NCBI GenBank assembly: GCA_025354525.1
Contig: JANXMS010000628.1
Coordinates: 1 to 36,740 of the forward strand
Length of the DNA stretch: 36,740 bases
Source: Acidobacteriota bacterium
GTDB lineage: Bacteria > Acidobacteriota > Terriglobia > Bryobacterales > Bryobacteraceae
Direction of reading: 5' to 3'
In this document: piece by piece, positions 9,084-15,822 of the stretch
Position numbering within the stretch: position 1 is the first letter of the stretch
Layout of the letters: every line of letters starts with the position of its first letter
Program-made: the position numbers and the translations under genes
Notes under the pieces: generated by a model
Database searches by the model: none
What the model was told of the DNA's origin: nothing
What the model saw: the letters and a program-made list of their open reading frames with translations, nothing else

Positions 9084-9741
9084 GCTTAGCGAAGAACCAG
9101 CCGGCGGCGACGACGAGTAGGGCACCGGCTACTTGAGCGGTGATCTCGACGGTCATGGACGGGTGGAGGTTGGCATGGACGACGGGGTCGGTGACAATCA
9201 TTTCGGCGCCGACGCGGCCGAGGATGGCGGCGCCGATCCAGACGATGATGGGGTATTTGTCCATGATCGTCGACAGGAGATTGGAAGATAGAACGACGAA
9301 GGGGATGGAGAGGCCGAGACCGAAGATTAAGAGCGGGAGGCTGCCTTTGGAGGTGCCAGCGACGGCGAGGATGTTGTCGGTGGACATGGTGAGGTCGGCG
9401 ATGAGAATGTACCAGATGGCCGACATGAGGGTGGTGGCGGGGGCGCCGCCAGCGGCATCTTCGGCAGCGTCGGAAAGCAGTTTAATGGCGATCCAAAAAA
9501 TGAGGACCCCGCCCACGAGCTTGATCCAGGGGATGAGGAGGAGTTGGGCGGCGAAGAACGTAAGGCCGATCCGGAGGACGACGGCGAAACCGGCTCCGAT
9601 GCGAATGCCGAGACGGCGTTCTCGTTCGGGCAGCGACTTGACGGCGAGGGCGATGACGACGGCGTTGTCGCCGGCCAGGAGTAGGTCGATGAGGACGATA
9701 GCGAGGATGTCGAGAAGGAGTTGAAGCGAGAGTTCCGGCAT
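9070..9741 (-). CDS. TerC/YjbE family integral membrane protein
   Basis: A 223-residue protein with seven or so hydrophobic segments. It matches the TerC/YjbE family: LIDLLLAGDNAVVIALAVKSLP near residues 18-37 with the conserved membrane Asp and Asn, and the second repeat copy LIADLTMSTDNILAVAG near 113-129 with the matching Asp-Asn pair. Members are proposed to export manganese or other metals in the inner membrane. The ATG at 9741 is chosen because it starts the first membrane helix; the open frame upstream to 10179 is antisense to the next gene and low in complexity. No yybP-ykoY manganese riboswitch is visible in the 59-bp gap to the divergent gene. The last residues FFAKRRAT are encoded in DNA duplicated from the DUF1501/terC junction. 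Confidence 0.88.
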   Translation of the reverse strand: MPELSLQLLLDILAIVLIDLLLAGDNAVVIALAVKSLPERERRLGIRIGAGFAVVLRIGLTFFAAQLLLIPWIKLVGGVLIFWIAIKLLSDAAEDAAGGAPATTLMSAIWYILIADLTMSTDNILAVAGTSKGSLPLLIFGLGLSIPFVVLSSNLLSTIMDKYPIIVWIGAAILGRVGAEMIVTDPVVHANLHPSMTVEITAQVAGALLVVAAGWFFAKRRAT

Positions 9742-9800
9742 GCAGGGGCTGGCTTTTTGAAGATAGCACGACGGTCTGGGGCATATGGCACCAAATTTGG

Positions 9801-10500
9801 ATGAAGCGATGGCTATTGGCGGCGGGGATTTACAACGTGGCGTGGGGGGCTGTTTGTTGGTCTTTGGCCGAACCTGATGTTCGATTGGGCCGGGATGACA
9901 CGGCCGAACTATCCGGAGCTGTGGCAGTGCATCGCGATGATTGTGGGGGTGTATGGGGTGGGCTTTCTGGGGAAACTGTTTGGGCCGATCGGGTTTGTGC
10001 AGTCGGCGTTGGAGGGGCGGTTCACTTGGTGGTTTGGGGTGAACAACATTACGAACGATTTGATTTGGCTGGCGCCGTTTTTTCTGATTTTGAAGGGGGC
10101 TTGGACGGATGCGGGGCCGGTGGGGGATCTGGGTTCGTTTTTGCGGGGACGGAACGCTTTGGTGATTTTTCTGCGTCATGCGGGTTGTACGTTTTGCCGG
10201 GAGACGTTGGCGGATCTAAGCCAACAGCGGAAGCAGATAGAGGCCGACGGAACGAAGATTGTGCTGGTGCACATGGGCGGGACGGAGGAGTTTTTTGCAG
10301 CGTACGGGATGGCGGATGTGGAGCGGGCGTTGTGGCAGTTGTTGGGGCCGGGGGTGTGGGCTCGGGGACTGGCTTCGTTTCGAAAACATGGGGTGGGACT
10401 TCTGGAAGGCGACGGGTTTCAGATGCCGGGGGCGTTTCGTGTGAAGGAATATCGGCACGCGTCGGCGGGTGACCGGCCGGACTATTGCCACCTATCCTAG
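9801..10500 (+). CDS. Membrane protein with SelL-like thioredoxin domain, frame broken at G6 run 9844-9849
   Basis: The ATG at 9801 opens MKRWLLAAGIYNVAWG, then the frame is lost. The continuation (LWPNLMFDWAGM onward) lies in the +1 frame from about 9850 to the stop at 10500. A one-base surplus or two-base deficit in the G6 run 9844-9849 explains this. The N-terminal half has about four membrane helices (IAMIVGVYGVGFLG, FTWWFGVNN..., IWLAPFFLIL). The C-terminal half from about residue 110 is an AhpC/TSA-like redoxin with FLRHAGCTFCRETLADL, where a CxxC pair occupies the site that is selenocysteine-containing in SelL relatives. A thiol-redox role at the membrane is inferred. If the shift is real, translation could only start at the ATG at 9877. 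It is followed by hemD after 4 bp. Confidence 0.72.
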
Positions 10501-10504
10501 AGAG

Positions 10505-11317
10505 ATGGGATTTGCTGGTTTGCGGGTGCTTTCGCTGGAGTCGCGGCGGGCGGCGGAGATGGCGGTGTTGATTGAGAAGAACGGGGGTTTGGCGACGGTG
10601 GCGCCTTCGATGAGGGAGGTGCCGCTGGCAGATAACCCGGAGGCGTTTGCGTTTTTCGATCGCCTGCGGGCGGGCGACTTTGAGTTGGTGATTCTATTGA
10701 CGGGCGTGGGGACGCGGGCGCTGGATAAAGTTTTGAGCACGGTGTGGCCGGAGGGGGCGTTGGCGGCGGAGTTGCGAAAGTTGCCGGTGGTGACGCGGGG
10801 GCCGAAGCCGATGGCGGTGCTGCGGGAATGGGGCGTGCCAGCGGCGGCGATGGCCCCGGAGCCGAACACGTGGCGGGAGGTGATGGCGGTGATGGCGGGG
10901 AGGCCGGAACGGCGGATTGCGGTTCAGGAGTATGGGAAGCCGAATTTGCATTTGATGGGGGCGTTGGAGGCGTTTGGGGCGACGGTGACGGCGGTGCCGG
11001 TGTATCAGTGGGCGTTGCCGGAAGACACGGAGCCGCTGCGGGCGGCGGCGAGAGGAATTGCGGCCGGGGCGTTTGATGCGGTGCTGCTGACGACGTCGAT
11101 TCAATTGACGCACTTGCTGAGCATGGCGAAGGAGGAGGGCGTGGACGTGCGGGCGGGGCTGGGGCGGATGGTGGTGGCGTCGATCGGGCCGACCACATCG
11201 GAGGCGCTTGAAGAGATAGGATTAAAGGCCGATATGGAGCCGTCGCACCCGAAGATGGGCATCTTGGTAAAAGAGGCCGGGGAGCAGGCGGCGGCCATCC
11301 TGGAGGGCAAGCGATGA
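10505..11317 (+). CDS. hemD: Uroporphyrinogen-III synthase
   Basis: A 270-residue HemD-family protein: GLRVLSLESRRAAEMA at the start, VILLTGVGTRAL near residue 65, the second half with RIAVQEYGKPN and VPVYQW, then FDAVLLTTSIQLTHLL and VASIGPTTSEALEEIGL. HemD closes hydroxymethylbilane to uroporphyrinogen III in cytoplasmic haem synthesis. ATG 10505 is preferred because family similarity begins there. A GTG at 10469 would add 12 residues and overlap the previous gene by 32 bp, and cannot be excluded. Its stop overlaps the start of the FMN oxidase gene (ATGA at 11314). Placement beside cytochrome and ATP synthase genes fits haem supply for respiration. Confidence 0.85.
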   Translation: MGFAGLRVLSLESRRAAEMAVLIEKNGGLATVAPSMREVPLADNPEAFAFFDRLRAGDFELVILLTGVGTRALDKVLSTVWPEGALAAELRKLPVVTRGPKPMAVLREWGVPAAAMAPEPNTWREVMAVMAGRPERRIAVQEYGKPNLHLMGALEAFGATVTAVPVYQWALPEDTEPLRAAARGIAAGAFDAVLLTTSIQLTHLLSMAKEEGVDVRAGLGRMVVASIGPTTSEALEEIGLKADMEPSHPKMGILVKEAGEQAAAILEGKR

Positions 11318-12456
11318 ATCGGCGCGATCTGGTAAGGAACTTGATGACGTTGGCGGCGGGGTCGCCGCTTTTGCAGGGCGAGGTGCCGGATGATTTGATG
11401 GGGCCGATCAACGTGCACGAGTTCGAAGAGGTGGCCAGGCGGAAGATGCACAAGTTGGCTTACGACTTCATCGCGGGTGGGGTGGAGGACGAGTTAACGC
11501 TGCGGGCGAATCGGGCGGCGTACGAGCATGTTTACTTGATGCCGCGGGTGATGACGGACGTGTCGACGGTATCGCTGGAGACGGAGCTGTTGGGGATGAA
11601 ACTGGCGAGCCCGATTCTGATTGCTCCGACGGGCGGTAAGAGTTTGGTGATTCAGAATGCCGATGAAATTGTGGCGCGGGCGGCGCTGGCTTCAAAGACG
11701 CTGATCTGTTCGGCGACGGGAGTGCAGAAGATTTTGGAGAAGGGCGAGCCGCTGCTGTGGTGGTCGAACACGATTGGAGCAGCAACGAAGGCGCAGGCGC
11801 GGGGATACGCTCGGCGCGTGGAAGATGGCGGCGGGAAGGCGATTACGCTGACGGTCGACAACCAGTATCAATCGAACCGGGACCGGAACAATCGCAACCG
11901 ATTTGACTACGGCTATATGCAGAGCGGAGTGCCAAAGGAAGGCGCGCCGAAGCCGCCGCCGCGTTCGCCCGCGCTGCCGGCGATGTGGCAGCCGCATACG
12001 CCGCAGATGACTTGGGAGCAGATCGGTTGGTTCAAAGACGGCTCGAAGATGCCGCTGATTGTGAAGGGCATAGTTAACCCGGAGGACGCGGCGTTGGCGG
12101 TGAAGCATGGGGCCGATGCGATTGTGGTGTCCAACCATGGGGGGCGCCAGTTGGACGGGGTGATTGGGACGCTGGACGCGCTGCCGGATTGCGTGGATGC
12201 GGTGGGCGGCAAGGTGCCGGTGTTGATGGACGGCGGGTTGCGGCGGGGGACCGATATCCTGAAGGCGTTGGCGCTGGGGGCGAAGGCGGTGCTGGTGGGC
12301 CGGGCGCCGCTGTGGGGGTTGGGCGCGTTTGGGCAGCCGGGCGCGGAGCGGGTGTTGTGGATGCTGAACGCGGAGTTGAAGTTGGCGATGGGGTTGGCGG
12401 GCATGGCGAAGATGAGCGACATTTCGCGGACAATAGTTAAGAGGCGTTTAGGATGA
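11314..12456 (+). CDS. FMN-dependent alpha-hydroxy-acid oxidizing protein
   Basis: A 380-residue member of the LldD/glycolate oxidase family, a TIM-barrel flavoenzyme oxidising 2-hydroxy acids such as lactate. Visible features are NVHEFEEVARRKMHKLAYDFI near 30-52 with the early active-site Tyr, FMN-site APTGG near 107, LTVDNQ near 177 with the conserved Asp, LIVKGI near 248 with the conserved Lys, VSNHGGRQLD near 272 with catalytic His and Arg, and DGGLRRGTDILKALALGA near 305 for phosphate binding. The usual QLY Tyr of the substrate pocket is replaced around LLWWSNT near 150, so substrate range may differ. The MNRRDLVRNL start resembles a Tat signal, hinting at export, but no clear hydrophobic core follows. 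It is translationally coupled to hemD upstream (ATGA) and to the cytochrome downstream (ATGA at 12453), a possible electron acceptor. Confidence 0.85.
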   Translation: MNRRDLVRNLMTLAAGSPLLQGEVPDDLMGPINVHEFEEVARRKMHKLAYDFIAGGVEDELTLRANRAAYEHVYLMPRVMTDVSTVSLETELLGMKLASPILIAPTGGKSLVIQNADEIVARAALASKTLICSATGVQKILEKGEPLLWWSNTIGAATKAQARGYARRVEDGGGKAITLTVDNQYQSNRDRNNRNRFDYGYMQSGVPKEGAPKPPPRSPALPAMWQPHTPQMTWEQIGWFKDGSKMPLIVKGIVNPEDAALAVKHGADAIVVSNHGGRQLDGVIGTLDALPDCVDAVGGKVPVLMDGGLRRGTDILKALALGAKAVLVGRAPLWGLGAFGQPGAERVLWMLNAELKLAMGLAGMAKMSDISRTIVKRRLG

Positions 12457-12947
12457 TTTGGTGGTTGCTGATGCTGGCGGGAATGGCGCAGGGGCAGACG
12501 CCGCATGCCTGCTCGCCGTGCCATACCGAGCAGATCGCGGACTTCGGTTCGCATAAACATGCGTCAAAAGCGGGCTTGGAGTGTGGCGTGTGCCACGGGT
12601 TGAGCGAGAAGCATCGGAAGAGCAATGGGGAGGCTTCGCCGGATCGGGTGGCGGCACCGGATGAAGTTGCGGCGATGTGCGGGAACTGCCATGCGCAGGA
12701 GAAGTCGCAGTATATGCAGAGCAAACATCAGGTGGCGATGGTGCAGCGGGCGGCGAAGTCGGCCAACTGCAGCACGTGCCATGGGCATCACGCGATGAAG
12801 GAATGGACGGTGACGCAGGCGGGGTGTGCGAAGTGCCATGCGACTACACCGGCGGCCTGTAAAGGGAAGCCAGCAGGGGCCGTGGCGGCGAAGGTGAGCT
12901 GTATGAACTGTCATGCGCGGCATACGTTGACGGTGACGGGGCCATGA
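12453..12947 (+). CDS. Periplasmic hexaheme c-type cytochrome
   Basis: A 164-residue protein with signal peptide MIWWLLMLAGMAQGQ and six CxxCH motifs (CSPCH, CGVCH, CGNCH, CSTCH, CAKCH, CMNCH) plus extra His residues able to act as distal ligands. It is therefore a small multiheme electron-transfer protein in the periplasm. Its ATG overlaps the stop of the flavin oxidase (ATGA), and its own stop overlaps the ATG of the AtpZ-like gene (12944), so it sits inside one coupled operon. Transfer of electrons from the flavoenzyme is a plausible inference, not shown. Confidence 0.87.
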   Translation: MIWWLLMLAGMAQGQTPHACSPCHTEQIADFGSHKHASKAGLECGVCHGLSEKHRKSNGEASPDRVAAPDEVAAMCGNCHAQEKSQYMQSKHQVAMVQRAAKSANCSTCHGHHAMKEWTVTQAGCAKCHATTPAACKGKPAGAVAAKVSCMNCHARHTLTVTGP

Positions 12948-13159
12948 AGCGGGAACGCAGCGTGGGGCGGCTGATGTCGGACTACATGAGCTTGGCGCTG
13001 ATTTTGCCGGTGAGTCTGCTGGTGGGCTATGGGATCGGGCTGGGGTTGGACCACGTTTTCGGAACGCATTTTTGGTACATCGTATGGTTGATCGCAGGGG
13101 TGGTGGCGGGGATGCGGGAGTTGATTCGGAAGGCAGAGAAGGAGTTTGATCGTGAATGA
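12944..13159 (+). CDS. AtpZ/AtpI family small membrane protein
   Basis: A 71-residue protein with two hydrophobic helices (about 15-35 and 42-60) separated by the short loop DHVFGTHFW, and a basic, charged C-terminus. This is the usual shape of AtpZ/AtpI-type (DUF) proteins at the start of F0F1 operons, which help ion uptake or rotor assembly. ATGA overlap with the cytochrome gene and 8-bp overlap with the next gene place it in the atp operon. Confidence 0.75.
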   Translation: MKRERSVGRLMSDYMSLALILPVSLLVGYGIGLGLDHVFGTHFWYIVWLIAGVVAGMRELIRKAEKEFDRE

Positions 13160-13508
13160 CAGCTACGAGGGGCTGGTACGTCGGATGGAGCGTGGCATTG
13201 CGGCGTGGGGCGTAGTGGGGGCGGTGGGGGCTTGGGTTGGTTGGGATGGATTGACAGCAGTGGGAGTGGGGACGGGTGCCGTGGCGGCGTGGGCAAATTT
13301 TCGTTGGTTGGAGCGGGTGTTTTCGAGGCCGACGCCGGCGCGGGCGGCGATATTTGGGTTCCGTTTAGCGGCCTTAGCAGCGTTCGGCTATGCTATGCTG
13401 AAGATATTTGCCGTCAACCATGTCGCGTTCCTGGCTGGGCTGCTGACCGCCGTAATGGCAGCGATGGGTGAGACGGTTTATCAACTGATCTATGCACGAA
13501 ACTCCTGA
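13152..13508 (+). CDS. atpI: ATP synthase subunit I-like membrane protein
   Basis: A 118-residue protein with about four hydrophobic segments (GVVGAVGAWVGW, LTAVGVGTGAVAAWANF, IFGFRLAALAAFGYAML, VAFLAGLLTAVMAAMG), matching the small accessory AtpI/subunit I family by size, topology and position before atpB. The GTG at 13152 is chosen because AAGGAG lies 7 nt upstream; the TTG at 13146 would be only 1 nt from that site. It overlaps the preceding gene by 8 bp and atpB by 17 bp. Family assignment comes mostly from context. Confidence 0.65.
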   Translation: MNDSYEGLVRRMERGIAAWGVVGAVGAWVGWDGLTAVGVGTGAVAAWANFRWLERVFSRPTPARAAIFGFRLAALAAFGYAMLKIFAVNHVAFLAGLLTAVMAAMGETVYQLIYARNS

Positions 13509-14223
13509 ACTGTGGCTCACTGTACTTTTTAACGATCACCTCGCTGGGTTGGGTAACTCAATTTTGGCGCTGGTTGGCATTCCCGCACAGACGCGGCCAT
13601 GGGCGAACTACATAACTATGGAGTTGCTCGTAGCGCTGCTGATCGTGATTATCTTTGCGATTGCCAAAAGCCGCCTTTCGATGACGGCCCCGGGGAAATT
13701 GCAGCACGTTCTGGAAACGATTTACGAGTTTCTGTCCGAGCAAGCGCACGAGAATGTGCACCACGACTATAAAAAGTACATTCCGATTGCGGGTACTTTC
13801 TTCATCTTCATTCTGTTTTGTAACCTGATCGGGGTGGTGCCGATGTTCGAATCGCCGACGATGTATCACTACGTTCCGGCCGGCATCGCAATGATCGCGT
13901 TTTTGTACTACAACATTCAAGGGCTGAAGGCGCACGGTGGCGGCTACATCAAGCAGTTTACGGGTCCTATCTGGTGGTTGACCCCGCTGATGCTGCCGAT
14001 CGAGATTGTTAGCCACGCGGCGCGGCCCGTTTCGCTTACCATCCGTCTGTTCGCGAACATGTTTGCCGGCGAGCAGATGACGCTGGTTTTCTTGAGTTTG
14101 ACCTATATCATCTTGCCGGTGGCCTTCATGGGGCTGCATGTGTTTATTTCGGTCATTCAGGCATACGTCTTTGCTCTGCTGACGCTCATATATGTCGGCG
14201 CGGCGATCTCTGACGATCACTAA
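13492..14223 (+). CDS. atpB: F0F1 ATP synthase subunit a
   Basis: A 243-residue membrane protein of the AtpB family. It has five to six helices, the conserved HAARPVSLTIRLFANMFAGE stretch near residues 178-197 holding the essential stator Arg, and a C-terminal helix with FISVIQAYVFALLTLIYVG carrying the conserved Gln. It forms the ion half-channels facing the c-ring in the inner membrane. It overlaps the AtpI-like gene by 17 bp and is followed by atpE after 106 bp. Genes for the b, delta and F1 subunits are not here, so the ATP synthase genes are split in this genome. Confidence 0.95.
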   Translation: MHETPELWLTVLFNDHLAGLGNSILALVGIPAQTRPWANYITMELLVALLIVIIFAIAKSRLSMTAPGKLQHVLETIYEFLSEQAHENVHHDYKKYIPIAGTFFIFILFCNLIGVVPMFESPTMYHYVPAGIAMIAFLYYNIQGLKAHGGGYIKQFTGPIWWLTPLMLPIEIVSHAARPVSLTIRLFANMFAGEQMTLVFLSLTYIILPVAFMGLHVFISVIQAYVFALLTLIYVGAAISDDH

Positions 14224-14329
14224 ATTTATTTGGCATTTTCGACGGCGCCAGTGTGAACCCTCCCTGTCCCAACAGCGGAACGGAACCACCGCCTGAGCGC
14301 ACTTCATAAATCAAAAGGAGCACTACCCA

Positions 14330-14608
14330 ATGTTTGGAAAAATGTTTTTACTCGCCATCATTCTGATGGCCTTCGCGACGCCGGTGATGGCCGCCGATGC
14401 GGCGATCGTTCTAACTGCCTCGCTCTCGATGGCGATCGCCTCGGGCCTTTGCGCCCTGGGTCAAGGCAGAGCGATTGCGGGCGCAGTGGAAGCGATTGCT
14501 CGCAACCCCGGCGCGGCGACGGCGATTCGTGGTCTGGGCCTGCTCGGCCTCGTCTTCATCGAGTCCTTGGCGCTGTTTACGCTCGTTATCGTCTTCGTGA
14601 AAGGCTAG
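14330..14608 (+). CDS. atpE: F0F1 ATP synthase subunit c
   Basis: A 92-residue proteolipid with an N-terminal signal-like helix (ending PVMAADA), then the c-subunit hairpin: helix one with ALGQGRAIAGAVEAIARNPGA, polar loop, helix two with VFIESLALFTLVIVF. The ion-binding carboxylate is Glu78. Gln45 in GQG and Ser79 after the Glu match positions that bind sodium in Ilyobacter-type rotors. AAAGGAG precedes the ATG. A strong terminator follows 6 bp after the stop, closing the operon. Confidence 0.95.
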   Translation: MFGKMFLLAIILMAFATPVMAADAAIVLTASLSMAIASGLCALGQGRAIAGAVEAIARNPGAATAIRGLGLLGLVFIESLALFTLVIVFVKG

Positions 14609-14614
14609 TTTTCG

Positions 14615-14659
14615 AAAAAGGGCGCGGGGCTTCGGCGACGAAGCTGCCGCGCCCTTTTT
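14615..14659 (+). terminator. Intrinsic terminator after atpE
   Basis: The arms AAAAAGGGCGCGG (14615-14627) and CCGCGCCCTTTTT (14647-14659) pair perfectly over 13 bp. The inner part can also pair (GCTTC with GAAGC), and a T5 tract closes the right arm. It ends the long coupled transcript that includes atpB and atpE. The next coding start is only 10 nt away. Confidence 0.9.
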
Positions 14660-14669
14660 GTATCTGCAT

Positions 14670-15404
14670 ATGCTGAAAATCCAGGGTATCCTCGTACCGA
14701 TCGCGACGCCATTTGACCACCGTGGCGACGTCTACAAAGTGAAGCTCGCGAGTAACATCGAGCGGTTGAACGCCATTAACCTGACGGGTTATGTGGTGGG
14801 GGATGAGTTACTGGCCGCCGACGAAAAGACGTTGGTTTGGGAGTTAGCCGCGAAGGCCGCTAAGCCGGGCAAGCTTTTGGGGGCGGTGACGTCCGCGCCG
14901 AGTGTTCGGGAGACGGTGGCATTGACGAACCGGGCGGCGGAACTGGGCTTTCATTTCGCGATGGTGCAGGCGGCGGGGACGACGAAGGCGCTTTATTACG
15001 AGGCGGTGGCGGACGCGGCGAAGATTCCGGTTATCGCCGAAGCCGACTTTGGGACGACGCATCCGAACATTCTTCGCGCGGAGTTCACGACTGACGCGGC
15101 CAGCTTGTTCACCGACTTAAAGGCGGGTTCGAAGGGCGGCGTGATCGCGCTTGCGAACGCGATTCCGTACACGATTCAACTGATCTGGGAAGCGTATCGG
15201 CAGCGCGAAGAGGAGGCCGGTTTCGACTGGCAGGAGCGGATCACGGCCTTGTCGCAGGTCGTTTCCAAGTACGGCACGCCGGGTTTGAAATGGGCGATGG
15301 ATTTGAATAGTTACTATGGCGGCGCACCGCGTTTGCCCTTCGCCGTGGTGGACGACACGGCGAAGGCGGTGATCGCGGCGGCCATCAAAGACCTGAAGAG
15401 CTGA
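14670..15404 (+). CDS. Short DapA-family-like protein lacking the Schiff-base lysine segment
   Basis: A 244-residue protein resembling dihydrodipicolinate synthase/N-acetylneuraminate lyase TIM barrels: GILVPIATPFDHRGDV at the start, GYVVGDELLAADEKTL where the family has its GTTGE motif, LLGAVTSAPSVRETVAL, then GSKGGVIALANAIP and TPGLKWAMDL...APRLPF. Usual members have about 290-300 residues. The missing 50 or so lie after YYEAVADAAKIPVIAEADFG, where the tyrosine motif and the GIK catalytic lysine normally stand, so normal aldolase chemistry is doubtful. The ATG at 14670 is favoured; a TTG at 14658 lies inside the terminator. No Shine-Dalgarno site is visible. The gene follows the atpE terminator by 10 nt and precedes the DUF4440-like gene by 22 nt. 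Confidence 0.68.
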   Translation: MLKIQGILVPIATPFDHRGDVYKVKLASNIERLNAINLTGYVVGDELLAADEKTLVWELAAKAAKPGKLLGAVTSAPSVRETVALTNRAAELGFHFAMVQAAGTTKALYYEAVADAAKIPVIAEADFGTTHPNILRAEFTTDAASLFTDLKAGSKGGVIALANAIPYTIQLIWEAYRQREEEAGFDWQERITALSQVVSKYGTPGLKWAMDLNSYYGGAPRLPFAVVDDTAKAVIAAAIKDLKS

Positions 15405-15412
15405 AAACGCGA

Positions 15413-15418
15413 TATGAT
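15413..15418 (+). promoter_or_regulatory. Candidate -10 box (TATGAT) for the DUF4440-like gene
   Basis: TATGAT matches the -10 consensus in five of six positions and ends 8 nt before the ATG at 15427, so a transcript from it would be leaderless or nearly so. No good -35 box is seen. This is one of several such placements in the window. Confidence 0.3.
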
Positions 15419-15426
15419 CGGGGGCG

Positions 15427-15822
15427 ATGAAAACCCTACTATCAGTATTGATGCTGTCCGTGGCTTGCTTCGGACAAGCGGAACAACAAGTGAAAGCGGC
15501 CCACGCTGAATTCGTGAAAGCCGCCAAGGCAGGAGACGAAGCGGCGCTGAAGCGGCTTTTTGCGGACGAGTTGCAGTACAGCCACTCGACGGCGAGTCTC
15601 GAGACGAAGGCCCAGGCTATTGCCGCCTTGGTGAAGAACAAGCCGACGTTCGAGGTTGGCGAGGAGACGATTAAGGTTTACGGGAAGACGGCCACGATTC
15701 GCGCGAAAGTCGTTTCGAAGGCGACGCCGCCGATCAACATGACCGTGCTCCTCGTGTGGGTGAAGAACGGCAAACAATGGCAGTTGGTACAGCGGCAGAC
15801 GACCCGGGTCCCGGCGACCTAG
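15427..15822 (+). CDS. Secreted NTF2-fold (DUF4440/SnoaL-like) protein
   Basis: A 131-residue protein with signal peptide MKTLLSVLMLSVACFGQ. The mature part has the NTF2/DUF4440 pattern: an amphipathic helix AAHAEFVKAAKAGDEAALKRLF, then DELQYSHSTASLETKAQAI and beta strands ending LLVWVKNGKQWQLVQRQTT. Such domains often bind small ligands or are steroid-isomerase-like enzymes, but no specific function can be given. Its stop overlaps the stop of the convergent enolase-superfamily gene through a shared CTAG (15819-15822). Confidence 0.8.
   Translation: MKTLLSVLMLSVACFGQAEQQVKAAHAEFVKAAKAGDEAALKRLFADELQYSHSTASLETKAQAIAALVKNKPTFEVGEETIKVYGKTATIRAKVVSKATPPINMTVLLVWVKNGKQWQLVQRQTTRVPAT

Noticed and set aside
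9742-9800. Manganese riboswitch (yybP-ykoY) before the TerC-like gene
   Set aside because: The 59-bp gap is too short and lacks the conserved riboswitch core.
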